Shown here: piece by piece, positions 1-7,596 of the stretch
Layout: each line of letters starts with the position of its first letter
How positions within the stretch are numbered: the stretch's first letter is position 1
Source of the DNA: ZC4RG35 sp041747855
GTDB taxonomy: Bacteria; Actinomycetota; Acidimicrobiia; Spongiisociales; ZC4RG35
Length of the DNA: 27,359 nucleotides
Assembly: GCA_041747855.1 (NCBI GenBank)
Contig: JBGTEJ010000025.1
Location: 1-27,359 of the forward strand
Direction: 5' to 3'
The notes under the pieces: generated by a model
The model's input: only the letters and a program-made list of their open reading frames with translations
What the model was told of the DNA's origin: nothing
Databases searched by the model: none
Made by a program: the position numbers and the translations under genes

Positions 1-860
1 GCGTTGAGGGTCAGACTTGCGTCCCGTACCCATGAATACCTGTAGTCCCAGTTGCGAGTTCCCCCAACCAACTCAGGAATCGATGTGGTTGGAGCCGCAA
101 CGATCGCTCCCGTGGGAACATATGTCAGACCCTGAAGCACCCGACCCGCCAGAGAGACACCCTCTTCACACCTGCCACTGTAATTCTGGTGTTCGGCGCC
201 CCACGATCGCCACGCTTCTGAGGTGTCCTCGATCATGCGCCGGATTTCCTCACCTTCGATCGTGGGAGGGGGAGGCGCCCAGCTCGACGCATATTCGACA
301 GCGAAAGCGACCTCATCGCCCTCGGTCAGTTGGACAGTGCCCCTCGCTCGACCCCGCCCATCAATGAGATTCAAATTGGACCCGGTCGAGAGAACCAGCG
401 CAGTGGGCCCGCCCACTGCGAGGATCCCCCCGTCGACCCGACTCAGAGTCGGCGTGGTGAGCCCATATTCCATCCGGGGCACGAAGTCGACCTCCAGCTC
501 GACTCTGCCCGACACGCATCGGACATCGCGCAAGAGCCTGTGAGGTGATCGTTTTCCCAGATCATGGCCCCGGACTCCATCGGCCATGGCGAGCCCATCA
601 ATCAACACCAGCTCACCCTGATCGCAGTGGAACCTCGTCTCGAGGATCAGTGTTCCGTCGACGTATCGCCGCTGAGCTTCCTCGACTCGGGACGGGCGGA
701 TAGCGAAATACCCTGCCTGACGATCGAGGATCTGGCCGAACAATGACGGGCTGTCGAAGCGGGCGGCGCACCACCAGACCACCGAGCCGTTGCTGTCTAC
801 GAGAGCCGCCGAATGGCAGTCGGAGAGCAAAGCATGATCTGCGATCGGGGTGTCACTCAT
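1..860 (-). CDS. GH15-family glycoside hydrolase (glucoamylase/trehalase-like), N-terminal part, cut by window edge
   Basis: The leftward reading frame is open from an ATG at 860 to the window edge, giving 286 complete codons without a stop. It begins MSDTPIADHALLSDCHSAAL and has NGSVVWWCAARFDSPSLFG soon after, the usual start of bacterial GH15 proteins. Near the edge (residues about 266-285) it carries GGTRNWDYRYSWVRDAS, the hallmark that opens the (alpha/alpha)6 catalytic domain. The part seen is therefore the N-terminal beta-sandwich domain; the catalytic acids lie beyond the window. GH15 enzymes hydrolyse alpha-glucosidic bonds (maltooligosaccharides, starch or trehalose). No signal peptide is seen, so a cytoplasmic role, such as trehalose or glycogen turnover, is likely. 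The ATG overlaps the stop of the upstream epimerase gene as ATGA, suggesting translational coupling. The substrate cannot be assigned. Confidence 0.9.
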   Translation of the reverse strand, partial: MSDTPIADHALLSDCHSAALVDSNGSVVWWCAARFDSPSLFGQILDRQAGYFAIRPSRVEEAQRRYVDGTLILETRFHCDQGELVLIDGLAMADGVRGHDLGKRSPHRLLRDVRCVSGRVELEVDFVPRMEYGLTTPTLSRVDGGILAVGGPTALVLSTGSNLNLIDGRGRARGTVQLTEGDEVAFAVEYASSWAPPPPTIEGEEIRRMIEDTSEAWRSWGAEHQNYSGRCEEGVSLAGRVLQGLTYVPTGAIVAAPTTSIPELVGGTRNWDYRYSWVRDASLTLN

Positions 861-1585
861 CGCCGAGGCTGCCTGTCGAGGTGGATTCGATACCGTCCGT
901 TGAAGATGGGGTGGGCAAGTTCAATCCCGGCTGCCGCATATGTCTGCGATGGAATCCCGATGTCTGCCAGCCACAGCTCACCAGCCAGGGGCGACACCAG
1001 CCCTGTCTTGGGCAACGCAAGGATCATGGTCGTTGCGGCCGTGATCGCGTCGCCGGGCGTCTCACCCGTTGTCGACTCGACACCCGACGGCACATCCAGA
1101 GAGATAACGGGTGCACCGGACCCCATCGACCATTGGATCGCCTCCAGAGTCGCACCGCTCGGCGCACCGTCCAGGCCGTATCCAATCAACCCGTCCAGGA
1201 TCAGCGCAGCTTCAGTTGATCCTGTCGTGCCCATCCGGCCGGGCGTCCTCTGGAAGATTTGAAGCTGTTGGTCGACCACAGGGCTCAGCTGCGTGGGCGC
1301 GGCAAGGATAAGGACCACTTCTCCACCATGATTGGCGAGGTGTCTCGCAGCGCAGATTCCACCACCTCCGTTCCCACCCGAACCCGCACAAACAACAATC
1401 GGACGATCGCGCCACCCAAGGCCAAGATGCTCAACCGCTACCTGCGCCAGGTTCCGACCTGCGTTCTCCATCATCTGAAAGAGGTTGGGTGCTCCTTCCT
1501 CGATTGCAATTCGGTCGACCTCGCGCATCTGTGCTGCAGTTACAGCTGGAATCGAGATGCCTTCGTCGGTGAGGAAGCCGGTCAC
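857..1585 (-). CDS. nnrE: NAD(P)H-hydrate epimerase (YjeF N-terminal domain protein)
   Basis: A 242-residue protein with the YjeF_N fold: IPAVTAAQMREVDRIAIE at the start, a Rossmann-like glycine loop VVCAGSGGNGGGGICAARHL near residues 65-84, and LILDGLIGYGLDGAP with the conserved Asp. Family members epimerise R- to S-NAD(P)H hydrate so that the damaged cofactor can be repaired. Many bacterial versions are fused to the ADP-dependent dehydratase domain; this one ends after the epimerase domain. The loop reads GGNGGGG rather than the more usual GNNGGDG, a variant that may mark a subgroup. The start is a GTG at 1585; no in-frame ATG lies between it and the upstream TAG. The gene overlaps the GH15 start by 4 bp, so the two are probably co-transcribed. 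Confidence 0.85.
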   Translation of the reverse strand: MTGFLTDEGISIPAVTAAQMREVDRIAIEEGAPNLFQMMENAGRNLAQVAVEHLGLGWRDRPIVVCAGSGGNGGGGICAARHLANHGGEVVLILAAPTQLSPVVDQQLQIFQRTPGRMGTTGSTEAALILDGLIGYGLDGAPSGATLEAIQWSMGSGAPVISLDVPSGVESTTGETPGDAITAATTMILALPKTGLVSPLAGELWLADIGIPSQTYAAAGIELAHPIFNGRYRIHLDRQPRR

Positions 1586-1650
1586 AGGGCGGTGCTCGAT
1601 AGGACCCGAAACCGGTCCTGATTCACCTTGTTGAAGATCAGCCTGCTCAT
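1582..1650 (-). CDS. possible 22-codon leader ORF before nnrE
   Basis: ATG at 1650 opens a short frame (MSRLIFNKVNQDRFRVLSST, then AL) whose TGA overlaps the GTG start of the epimerase as GTGA. The sequence AAGGA lies upstream at a rather long 13-nt spacing. The coupling geometry is the main argument that it is translated; no family is recognised. It could equally be chance, since a 22-codon frame is short. Confidence 0.25.
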   Translation of the reverse strand: MSRLIFNKVNQDRFRVLSSTAL

Positions 1651-1764
1651 CTGTCAGCCGAGTTCCTTCGTTGAGATGATCAAAACACTATGCGATTCGG
1701 ATGCGCAATACGAGAAGTCGAATTGTTTTTCGGGTGCATAGCTGTCAAGTTGCGCCATCCTTCC

Positions 1765-1793
1765 ATTGTGGAACAATCGACTCCGCTTATACG
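1765..1793 (+). promoter_or_regulatory. candidate promoter and small inverted repeat upstream of the Rieske-ThDP gene
   Basis: TTGTGG at 1766-1771 and TATACG at 1788-1793 are 16 bp apart and could form -35 and -10 elements for the rightward gene. The -35 element lies inside an inverted repeat ATTGT-GGA-ACAAT (1765-1777), which would suit a repressor or activator site. Short motifs of this kind occur by chance. Confidence 0.3.
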
Positions 1794-1867
1794 CCGTTGA
1801 GACGGGCCGACGAAAAGTCACCCCTCCGTGACCCCAGCACGCGTTGGCCCAAGTATCCCAACCCTGG

Positions 1868-3826
1868 ATGCTGTGCGTGACGGAGTCGCCGGAGACGAGC
1901 TGGCACAAGGTTGCCGATGTCGACGAGCTCCCTGACGGGAGGGTCAAGACGATCACGGTGGGTCGCCGCACTTTTGCCTTGACCCGCTATCAGGGCGAAT
2001 ACGGATGCCTCGACAACGCCTGCCCCCATCAGGGTGGGCCGCTTGGTGAAGGGTCGATTGAGAAGGGTTGGCTGCGATGCCCATGGCACGGCTATGACTA
2101 CAACCCCCTCGACGGCAAACCGCCTGAGGGTTTCTCTGACGCTCCACCGTGTTTCCCCACCGAAGTTCGAGACGATGGCGTCTATGTCTCATTGCCACCC
2201 GAGGTGCCGCGGGAGCGCACAGTGTCGGACCTGATGGTGGAGACGATGGTCAACTGGGGTGTCGACTCCGTCTTCGGGATGGTCGGCCACTCGAATCTCG
2301 GCCTTGCCGAGGCTTTGAGGTCGGCGGAGGAGCGCGGCGACCTTCGTTACTTCGGAATCCGTCACGAGGGTGCCGCTTCGTTCGCGGCGACCGCTTACGG
2401 AAAGTTGACCGGTCGGCTTGCGGCGTGTTTCGCCATCGCCGGGCCCGGGTCGACCAACCTTCTCACCGGCCTGTACGACGCTAAGACCGACCGAGCTCCC
2501 GTACTCGCCCTCTCGGGACAGGTGGCTTCGAGCGTGCGCGGCCGCGGTGCGTTTCAGGACGCCGACCTGTCCTCGGTCTTTTCCGACGTGGCCCGCTACT
2601 CCCAAGTCGTCCAGGCCGGTTCCAACCATGCTGAGCTGGTGAACCTTGCCTGCAAGACGGCGCTGGTCGAACGCGACGTCGCACATCTCATATTTCCCGA
2701 CGAGGTGCAGGTACTCCCCGCCGGAGACACCGAAGCCGGGTCGCCGGAAGGTCGTGTTGGAAGTCGGAGGGTTGCCCCGGATACCGATGTCCTCCAACAG
2801 GCAATCGACAAGATCGTCTCGTCCAGGCGGCCGATGATCATCGTCGGAAATGGTGCCCGCTACGACATGGCGCAAGTGGTTTCCCTTGCTGAGACGTTGG
2901 GGGCACCTGTTGCCACCACCTTCAAGGCGAAAGGGCTCATCCCCGACAACCACCCACTTGGTTGTGGTGTGCTCGGTCGTTCCGGGACCCCGATCGCAAG
3001 CTGGTTCATGAACGAGTCGGACCTTCTCATCGTCTTCGGCGCATCATTCTCCAACCACACCGGCGTGGCGACGTACAAACCAACGATCCAGGTTGACTTC
3101 GACCCGATGTCACTGGGCCGGTTCCACAGTGTGGACATCCCGATGCTCTCCGACGTCGGCGTAGCCGCGGAGGCAATAGCCGCCGGCATCGGAGCGCGTT
3201 CGAATGATTTCGACCCTAGAGCAGAGGTAGCGGAACGCTGGAAGATCTGGCGCCAGGAGAAAGCGAGACGTTTCCACGACAACGAGGGCGAGGGCCTGTC
3301 GTCAGCAAGGACATTTGCGATTCTCAGCGAGTGTGTCCCGGACGATGCCGTGATCTGTGTCGACGTCGGGAACAACGCCTACTCCTTCGGCCGTTACTTC
3401 GAGGTCAAGAACCAGACGGTGTTGATGTCCGGCTACCTGGGCTCGATTGGGTTCGCATTCCCCGCAGCGATGGGTGCCTGGGCCGCCGCCGGGAACGACA
3501 GGCCAATCGTTTCCATCAGCGGAGATGGCGGTTTTGGTCAATACGCAATGGAGTTGACCACTGCGGTCAAATACGACATGCACATCACCCACATCCTCCT
3601 CAACAACAGCGAACTGGCGAAGATCAGCAAAGAGCAGCGAGCTGCCCGCTACGACGTCTGGCAGACAAGCCTTCACAACCCCGATTTCACTGCCTTTGCC
3701 GACCTCTGCGGCGCGCGGGGGTTCAGAGTCACCCACCCGGACCAACTCATCGACGCCGTAGAAGCCGGAGTCGCGCACACCGGGCCATCGTTGGTCGGGA
3801 TTGTCAGTGATTCCCTACTGGTCTGA
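1868..3826 (+). CDS. Rieske 2Fe-2S domain fused to a thiamine-diphosphate-dependent enzyme (POX/acetolactate synthase superfamily)
   Basis: Two modules are visible. Residues about 10-110 form a Rieske ferredoxin domain with CPH (C52, H54) and CPWH (C71, H74), the C-x-H...C-x2-H ligand set; GG follows the first motif. The rest is a full ThDP enzyme: the Pyr domain has the activating Glu in RHEGAASFAA (E167), a central domain follows (IIVGNGARYDM), and the PP domain has SGDGGFGQ followed about 26 residues later by LLNN, the Mg-ThDP motif. Relatives decarboxylate pyruvate or other 2-oxo acids, or act on sulfoacetaldehyde. The fused iron-sulfur domain suggests electron transfer from the ThDP intermediate, as in an oxidase or dehydrogenase. 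No signal or membrane segment is seen. The start is uncertain: TTG 1844, ATG 1868 or GTG 1877; none has a convincing ribosome-binding site. The substrate is unknown. Confidence 0.85.
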   Translation: MLCVTESPETSWHKVADVDELPDGRVKTITVGRRTFALTRYQGEYGCLDNACPHQGGPLGEGSIEKGWLRCPWHGYDYNPLDGKPPEGFSDAPPCFPTEVRDDGVYVSLPPEVPRERTVSDLMVETMVNWGVDSVFGMVGHSNLGLAEALRSAEERGDLRYFGIRHEGAASFAATAYGKLTGRLAACFAIAGPGSTNLLTGLYDAKTDRAPVLALSGQVASSVRGRGAFQDADLSSVFSDVARYSQVVQAGSNHAELVNLACKTALVERDVAHLIFPDEVQVLPAGDTEAGSPEGRVGSRRVAPDTDVLQQAIDKIVSSRRPMIIVGNGARYDMAQVVSLAETLGAPVATTFKAKGLIPDNHPLGCGVLGRSGTPIASWFMNESDLLIVFGASFSNHTGVATYKPTIQVDFDPMSLGRFHSVDIPMLSDVGVAAEAIAAGIGARSNDFDPRAEVAERWKIWRQEKARRFHDNEGEGLSSARTFAILSECVPDDAVICVDVGNNAYSFGRYFEVKNQTVLMSGYLGSIGFAFPAAMGAWAAAGNDRPIVSISGDGGFGQYAMELTTAVKYDMHITHILLNNSELAKISKEQRAARYDVWQTSLHNPDFTAFADLCGARGFRVTHPDQLIDAVEAGVAHTGPSLVGIVSDSLLV

Positions 3827-3840
3827 AGTTCTCCGGCCCA

Positions 3841-3863
3841 AGAGATCCAGCAAACCGATCTCT
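3841..3863. repeat. 7-bp inverted repeat after the ThDP gene
   Basis: AGAGATC (3841-3847) and GATCTCT (3857-3863) are perfectly complementary around a 9-nt loop, 14 nt after the stop codon. There is no T tract, so an intrinsic terminator is not supported; mRNA end stabilisation or chance are alternatives. Confidence 0.35.
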
Positions 3864-3879
3864 CAGTGCGAGTCCCGGC

Positions 3880-4056
3880 ATGATCGATCTGCTTCTACCT
3901 GCAACCGATAGCGGGGTGCTGGCCCAGGTGATCGTGGTTCTCGTACTCGGGATCGTCTCGGTCATAACCACTCGACACCGCCGCGAGATGAGTTTGCTGA
4001 TGGGCGGTGCCACCGCTCTGTTGCTGGCGCTGATGGCGGTGCGGGCCATCCAATAA
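3880..4056 (+). CDS. small two-helix membrane protein (58 aa)
   Basis: ATG at 3880 runs 58 codons to TAA. The protein has one hydrophobic segment (VLAQVIVVLVLGIVSVI), a short basic loop TTRHRREM and a second hydrophobic segment (GATALLLALMAV). This predicts a helical hairpin with the RHRR loop in the cytoplasm. No family is recognised. It lies 53 nt downstream of the ThDP enzyme on the same strand and may be transcribed with it. Hydrophobic small frames can be spurious, but the codon use looks like that of the neighbours. Confidence 0.5.
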   Translation: MIDLLLPATDSGVLAQVIVVLVLGIVSVITTRHRREMSLLMGGATALLLALMAVRAIQ

Positions 4057-4321
4057 CGGCTCGAGATAATGCTCTCATACCCGGAGGAGCGCCTACTCGA
4101 ACTCGTTGCCGCCTACGACGACGTCCTCGATGGAACCCCGAACCCGGCTCTGAAAGGAACGCAGCCGAGAAAGAACCACGTTGAAAGATCCTCGTTCGAC
4201 GATTGTTTGAGCACGTGGTCAACTCGACGTGGGATGAGGACTACGATCTTGGATTGGAAATGCCACGGCGCGCAGGGCCAACCCTCTATCTCGGGGCGGC
4301 AGGAGTTATTGGAGCTTCGAT

Positions 4322-5449
4322 GTGAACGGTTCGGTGAAGCGTCTGACGCAAGACCGCCCCAAACCGTGGCGGGCGCGTTACCGCGGACCGGACGGCCGGG
4401 AGCGGTCGAGGACCTTTGCCCGGAAGGTGGATGCCGAGCGCTGGCTGCGTGACGAGTTGGGGAAAGCCGACCGCGGGGTGTGGGTGGACCCGACGGCCGG
4501 GGCGGCCACCACTTTCGCCGGGTGGGCCGATGGGTGGCTGCGGGGTTTGACGTTGAAGCCGAAGACCCGCGCGGGCTACGAGTCGCTGCTCCGCTCGCGG
4601 GTGCTGCCCCGGTTCGGAGCCTTCGCGCTGGTGAGGATCACACCGGCGGAGGTCCGGGCCTGGCAGACTGAGATGCTCGACGAGGGGCTGTCGCCGGCGA
4701 GGGTCCGCCAAGCACGCCAGGTGCTCCACGCCGCGTTGGAGCAGGCGGTTACCGACGGTCTGATCGCCCGGAATCCGACGGAGCGGGTGAAGCCCCCGAA
4801 GGTGCGGCCGCGTCGGCAGCGATTCCTCACCGCGGACCAGGTCGAGGTCCTGTCGGCGGCGTGCGACGACCGTCAGCCGGGCGCGGGAGCGGTAGTGATG
4901 CTGTTGGCCTGGTCGGGTCTCCGCTGGGGTGAGGCGGTGGCACTCCGCTGGGGCTCGATCGACATCGCACGGCGGCGGGTCCGGGTGAAGGCTTCGGCGA
5001 CCGAGGTCTCGGGCCGGCTGGAGTGGGGGACGCCGAAGACTCATGAGGCGCGGACCGTGATCGTCCCGCGTTTCGTCGTCGGCGGACTCGGTGCGAAGGG
5101 TGGGACCGACGAGCTCGTGTTCTCAGCGCCGAAGGGCGGACCGCTCCGCAACTCGAACTTCCGGCGGTCAGTATGGGATCCGGCGGTCGAGGCCTCCGGT
5201 TTGCCGGTGGATTTGGTGCCCCACGACCTGCGGGACACTGCGGCGTCGCTGATGATCTCAGCTGGCGCCTCGATCAAGGCAGTGCAGCGGGCCCTCGGTC
5301 ACGCGTCCGCGGCCATGACCCTCGACACCTACGGGTCGCTCTTCGATGAGGATCTCGAGGACCTGGCGGACCGCCTTGAGGCGAAGTTCGGTCCTGATGC
5401 GGCACGCACGCGGCACAAGGGCGCTGATATCGTGCATTTCCCCAGGTAG
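4322..5449 (+). CDS. tyrosine recombinase / phage-type integrase (intact)
   Basis: A 375-residue protein with the complete layout: an AP2-like arm-binding start (KPWRARYRGPDGRERSR), a SAM-like core-binding domain around residues 62-150, and the catalytic domain with R201 (SGLRWGE), K239 (GTPKT), H301-x-x-R304 (HDLRDT), H327 (GHAS) and the nucleophile Y337 (DTYGSLF). All six catalytic positions are present, so it may be active. The GTG at 4322 has GGAG seven bases upstream. The stop lies 12 bp before the tRNA 3'-half attachment sequence, the classic int-attP arrangement, so this enzyme probably integrates at a CAT-anticodon tRNA gene. Base composition resembles the host, suggesting an actinobacterial source. 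Confidence 0.95.
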   Translation: MNGSVKRLTQDRPKPWRARYRGPDGRERSRTFARKVDAERWLRDELGKADRGVWVDPTAGAATTFAGWADGWLRGLTLKPKTRAGYESLLRSRVLPRFGAFALVRITPAEVRAWQTEMLDEGLSPARVRQARQVLHAALEQAVTDGLIARNPTERVKPPKVRPRRQRFLTADQVEVLSAACDDRQPGAGAVVMLLAWSGLRWGEAVALRWGSIDIARRRVRVKASATEVSGRLEWGTPKTHEARTVIVPRFVVGGLGAKGGTDELVFSAPKGGPLRNSNFRRSVWDPAVEASGLPVDLVPHDLRDTAASLMISAGASIKAVQRALGHASAAMTLDTYGSLFDEDLEDLADRLEAKFGPDAARTRHKGADIVHFPR

Positions 5450-5461
5450 ATGGACTGCCAT

Positions 5462-5511
5462 CGGCGGACTCATAATCCGTCGGTTGCAGGTTCAAATCCT
5501 GCCGGGCCCAC
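5462..5511 (+). repeat. attachment-site core: 3' half of a CAT-anticodon tRNA (copy 1)
   Basis: The stretch holds an anticodon arm CGGA-CTCATAA-TCCG (anticodon CAT), a T arm GCAGG-TTCAAAT-CCTGC and a 3' acceptor strand CGGGCCC plus A. No matching 5' acceptor strand, D arm or other 5' half lies upstream, where the integrase ends instead. A fragment from anticodon stem to 3' end is what tyrosine-recombinase elements carry as their att core. The source tRNA could be elongator Met or Ile2; the lysidine-modified case cannot be separated by sequence alone. CCA is not encoded. Confidence 0.8.
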
Positions 5512-5526
5512 AAGTAAAACCCCTGG

Positions 5527-5835
5527 TCAGGTGCCTGTAGGCCTGATCTCGGAGACCTCTCGATCCGGCCCGGGGCACACCGGGGCAACATTCGCCACCG
5601 AAAAGCGGTCGTCGAGGGCGTCGGCGGCGGTGTCGAGATCGCTGTCGAAGAGGCCCGCGTAAACGTTCAAAGTGACCGCCGCGGATGCATGCCCGAGGGT
5701 TCTTTGGACGACCTTCACCGAGGCTCCGGACGAGATCAGCATCGACGCGGTGGTGCTTCTCAGGTCATGGATTCGCAGCCCTTCGTCTAGGCCAGCATCG
5801 CAAAGGGCAGGCTTCCAGACCACCCGACGCGGCAT
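5527..5835 (-). pseudogene. truncated tyrosine recombinase, C-terminal catalytic fragment
   Basis: About 102 codons remain, holding H23-x-x-R26 (HDLRST), H49 (GHAS) and Y59 (LNVYAGLF), with clear similarity to the same part of the intact integrase at 4322-5449. The arm-binding and core-binding domains and the first catalytic Arg and Lys are missing, and a TAG lies in frame just upstream of the first codons. It cannot be an active recombinase on its own. It faces the same tRNA 3'-half from the right side that the intact integrase faces from the left, consistent with a remnant of a second element integrated at the same site. Confidence 0.85.
5570..5592. repeat. two 11-bp repeats resembling the 6974-7006 array
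   Basis: CGGGGCACACC and GGGGCAACATT stand head to tail here, inside the end of the truncated integrase and about 60-80 bp from the tRNA 3'-half. They resemble the three 11-bp repeats at 6974-7006. They may be integrase arm-type sites, or simply a conserved piece of integrase tail DNA. Confidence 0.35.
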
Positions 5836-6025
5836 TATTGGCTAGCGGTCCACCGAGCTACCTGCGCTGGCGAATCGATCGGTTCTTGGATCGCCGCGTT
5901 ATACGCTGTCTACTACGAGGACCTCATGGGTAGCCGATCTTTCTTAGGAACTTGTCAGTGTGCAAGTACGTCATATAGACGATGACGTCATCGGGCCTGA
6001 TCCCCGCGTGGACTCACGCTGGGGA

Positions 6026-6661
6026 ATGCGCGTGTTGACGAGAGCCCTGGTGCACAGGGCGCTGGTTGCCGTTTGGGTTGTGGCATTCATGGTCGTGTCG
6101 CCTTTCCCCGCTTTGTCGCATCCCTCTGATTTCGAGACGTTGACTATCGACTTGCTGTTCGGCACTGGAGGTCTTCATGCAATTGATGCCGCGGTGGTCG
6201 TTGGTCCCTCCTATGAACCTGGTCCGAGCGTGGAACTGCGGGATATGGTGGCCCACCAGGTGCTAGAGGCTTTGGATCTGTCGGAGATTCCCATCGACAT
6301 TGATCTGGAGAACAGCGAGCGTTACCACTGGGTCGGCTTCACCATCCGGTTTCCGGATCCTAGCCTCGATGGCCGACCCACTCTCGAAGTCGACACACGA
6401 CCTTTGCAGGATATCGCAGCCGACCTTGGCGTAGAGCATCTGAAGCTGAGCATCTGTCACGGCTTCTCAGAATCAGCTGACCCGCGCGACGATTTCGGTT
6501 GCGAAGGGAGGATTCTGACGCCCGACGAAGAGTCTCTGTTGATAGCACTGTCCGTTAGGGATGAACTACCAAGGACCGGCCAACCTATGGCGCCCCTGAT
6601 GATCGCGGCCCTCGCCCTCGTGGCGACAGGATTCTTCCTAGTGACTCGTCAGAAGAGTTAG
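6026..6661 (+). CDS. secreted, membrane-anchored protein of unknown function (cargo between two att copies)
   Basis: From ATG 6026 the protein has a signal peptide (basic MRVLTRALVHR, then a hydrophobic core AVWVVAFMVV, ending near PALS), an extracytoplasmic domain of about 150 residues rich in acidic and beta-forming residues, and a C-terminal helix LMIAALALVATGFFLV followed by TRQKS. This predicts a type I protein with most of its mass outside the membrane. Two Cys (in SICHGF and DFGCEG) could form a disulfide. An alternative GTG start at 5960 has AGGA ten bases upstream and would add 22 residues before the signal. I do not recognise the family. It is the only intact gene between the two tRNA fragments, so it may be element cargo. 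Confidence 0.7.
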   Translation: MRVLTRALVHRALVAVWVVAFMVVSPFPALSHPSDFETLTIDLLFGTGGLHAIDAAVVVGPSYEPGPSVELRDMVAHQVLEALDLSEIPIDIDLENSERYHWVGFTIRFPDPSLDGRPTLEVDTRPLQDIAADLGVEHLKLSICHGFSESADPRDDFGCEGRILTPDEESLLIALSVRDELPRTGQPMAPLMIAALALVATGFFLVTRQKS

Positions 6662-6973
6662 TCGGCCCATATCGAGCCGTAACGATTGAACTCGTCCACC
6701 GGAAGCAGTACCACCGCAGCAGAGTCCCAGGGAGCTCCGTGACCAGGTCCGGGTCACGCCACACGAACTCGGTACCCCAGTGTTGCGAGGCGAAGTGCCT
6801 GCCTCTTATCCGACTGTCTCCCTTGACAGTCACTCAGGTCCGCGCTTGACGGCGTGTCTTACCGTACACAGTTGCATCATGGCAATACCGCTACTGAGAC
6901 AAACCCGGTGTAGAACTACTGCCGGGCCGTCGGTGGACAACCGTTACCGGCTCGTTCCCGCCCGTACTTGAGC

Positions 6974-7006
6974 CGGGCAACACTCGGGCAACATTTGGGC
7001 AACATC
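6974..7006. repeat. three tandem 11-bp repeats (CGGGCAACAYT)
   Basis: CGGGCAACACT, CGGGCAACATT and TGGGCAACATC follow each other without gaps, one per 11 bp, close to one DNA helical turn. They lie 93-126 bp before the second tRNA 3'-half. Same-face tandem sites at this distance from an att core would fit arm-type binding sites of a tyrosine recombinase. That role is inferred. Confidence 0.55.
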
Positions 7007-7099
7007 GGGCTTGAGGCCCGGTAAGCGTCAGACAACCGCCAAACCCCTGGTTGACCAGCGCCAAAGGCGAACCCGCAGGTCGGCGAATCAGTCTTCAGT

Positions 7100-7146
7100 G
7101 GACTCAACAATCCGACGGTTGCAGGTTCAAACCCTGCCGGGCCCAC
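7100..7146 (+). repeat. second, decayed copy of the tRNA 3' half (att copy 2)
   Basis: The 47 bp match copy 1 (5466-5511) from GGACTCA to GGGCCCAC with a few substitutions and one inserted base. The T arm is GCAGG-TTCAAAC-CCTGC and the acceptor strand CGGGCCC is kept. The anticodon region reads GGACTCAACAATCC, giving an 8-nt loop without a CAT anticodon, so this is not a usable tRNA. It marks the right-hand limit of the integration region. Confidence 0.75.
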
Positions 7147-7308
7147 TAATTGACCTATCAAGGAAGGTCGGGAGAGAGATCTCGGCTGCGGGAATGCCCG
7201 ATCTCGCGGTTCGGAAAAGGACAGCGGTGTGTGTTGGGTTCTACCCCCAATCCGTCACGAGCACTTGCCAACGACCACAATAAGTCGACGGACTCACGAG
7301 GAGGAGAC

Positions 7309-7596
7309 ATGGCTACAGCAATAGTGATCTACTTAGGGATCGGTCTGGTGGTGGGAGCGCTTGCTCGGTTCACTAAGTCCGAGACCTCGTCGTTGGCGGG
7401 CATGGTAGGAACCGGCGGTGCAGGTGGCTTGATCGGTGGAGTGGCCGCCAACCTCCTTCTGTCCGACGACATCGAACTCGACGCGGCGGGTGTGGTCGGA
7501 AGTGTCCTGCTCGCCATCATCGCGGTATTAGTGGTTGGCGTGGTTGACCGTCAGCGGGTAACCGAACAGCCTCCCACGGATCCAACAGAGAGCTGA
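7309..7596 (+). CDS. small glycine-rich membrane protein, GlsB/YeaQ/YmgE-like
   Basis: A 95-residue protein from ATG 7309, preceded by GAGGAGGAG, a strong ribosome-binding site. It has three hydrophobic segments: IVIYLGIGLVVGALARF, a Gly/Ala-rich stretch around MVGTGGAGGLIGGVAA, and VVGSVLLAIIAVLVVGVV, then a polar tail. The pattern and size resemble the transglycosylase-associated GlsB/YeaQ/YmgE family of stress-linked membrane proteins, although the central DDIELDAAG linker is longer than usual. Function within the family is not known in detail. It is the first intact gene after the integration region. Confidence 0.65.
   Translation: MATAIVIYLGIGLVVGALARFTKSETSSLAGMVGTGGAGGLIGGVAANLLLSDDIELDAAGVVGSVLLAIIAVLVVGVVDRQRVTEQPPTDPTES

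Larger units (their letters stand above)
6662..7308. other. 647-bp non-coding stretch of the integration region
   Basis: No convincing gene is visible. The stretch contains the phased 11-bp repeats (6974-7006) and the second tRNA 3'-half (7100-7146). Short frames here on the minus strand, including one giving GPAGFEPATVGL, are antisense translations of tRNA sequence. The part 6662-6960 may be decayed element DNA, but no remnant could be identified. Confidence 0.5.

Noticed and set aside
4069..4452. Plus-strand frame starting MLSYPEERLLELVAAYDDVL
   Set aside because: The first 25 or so codons look coding, but the rest does not and the frame overlaps the integrase start. It may be the stub of a gene broken by integration; I cannot support it as a gene.
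5462..5511. Functional tRNA-Met/Ile gene
   Set aside because: No 5' acceptor strand or D arm is present upstream; only the 3' half exists.
5274..5591. Minus-strand frame with ARQDLNLQPTDYESADG
   Set aside because: This is the antisense translation of the tRNA 3'-half and the integrase end, a well-known false protein in databases.
6916..7161. Minus-strand frame with GPAGFEPATVGL
   Set aside because: Also antisense tRNA translation; it runs through the att copy and the 11-bp repeats.
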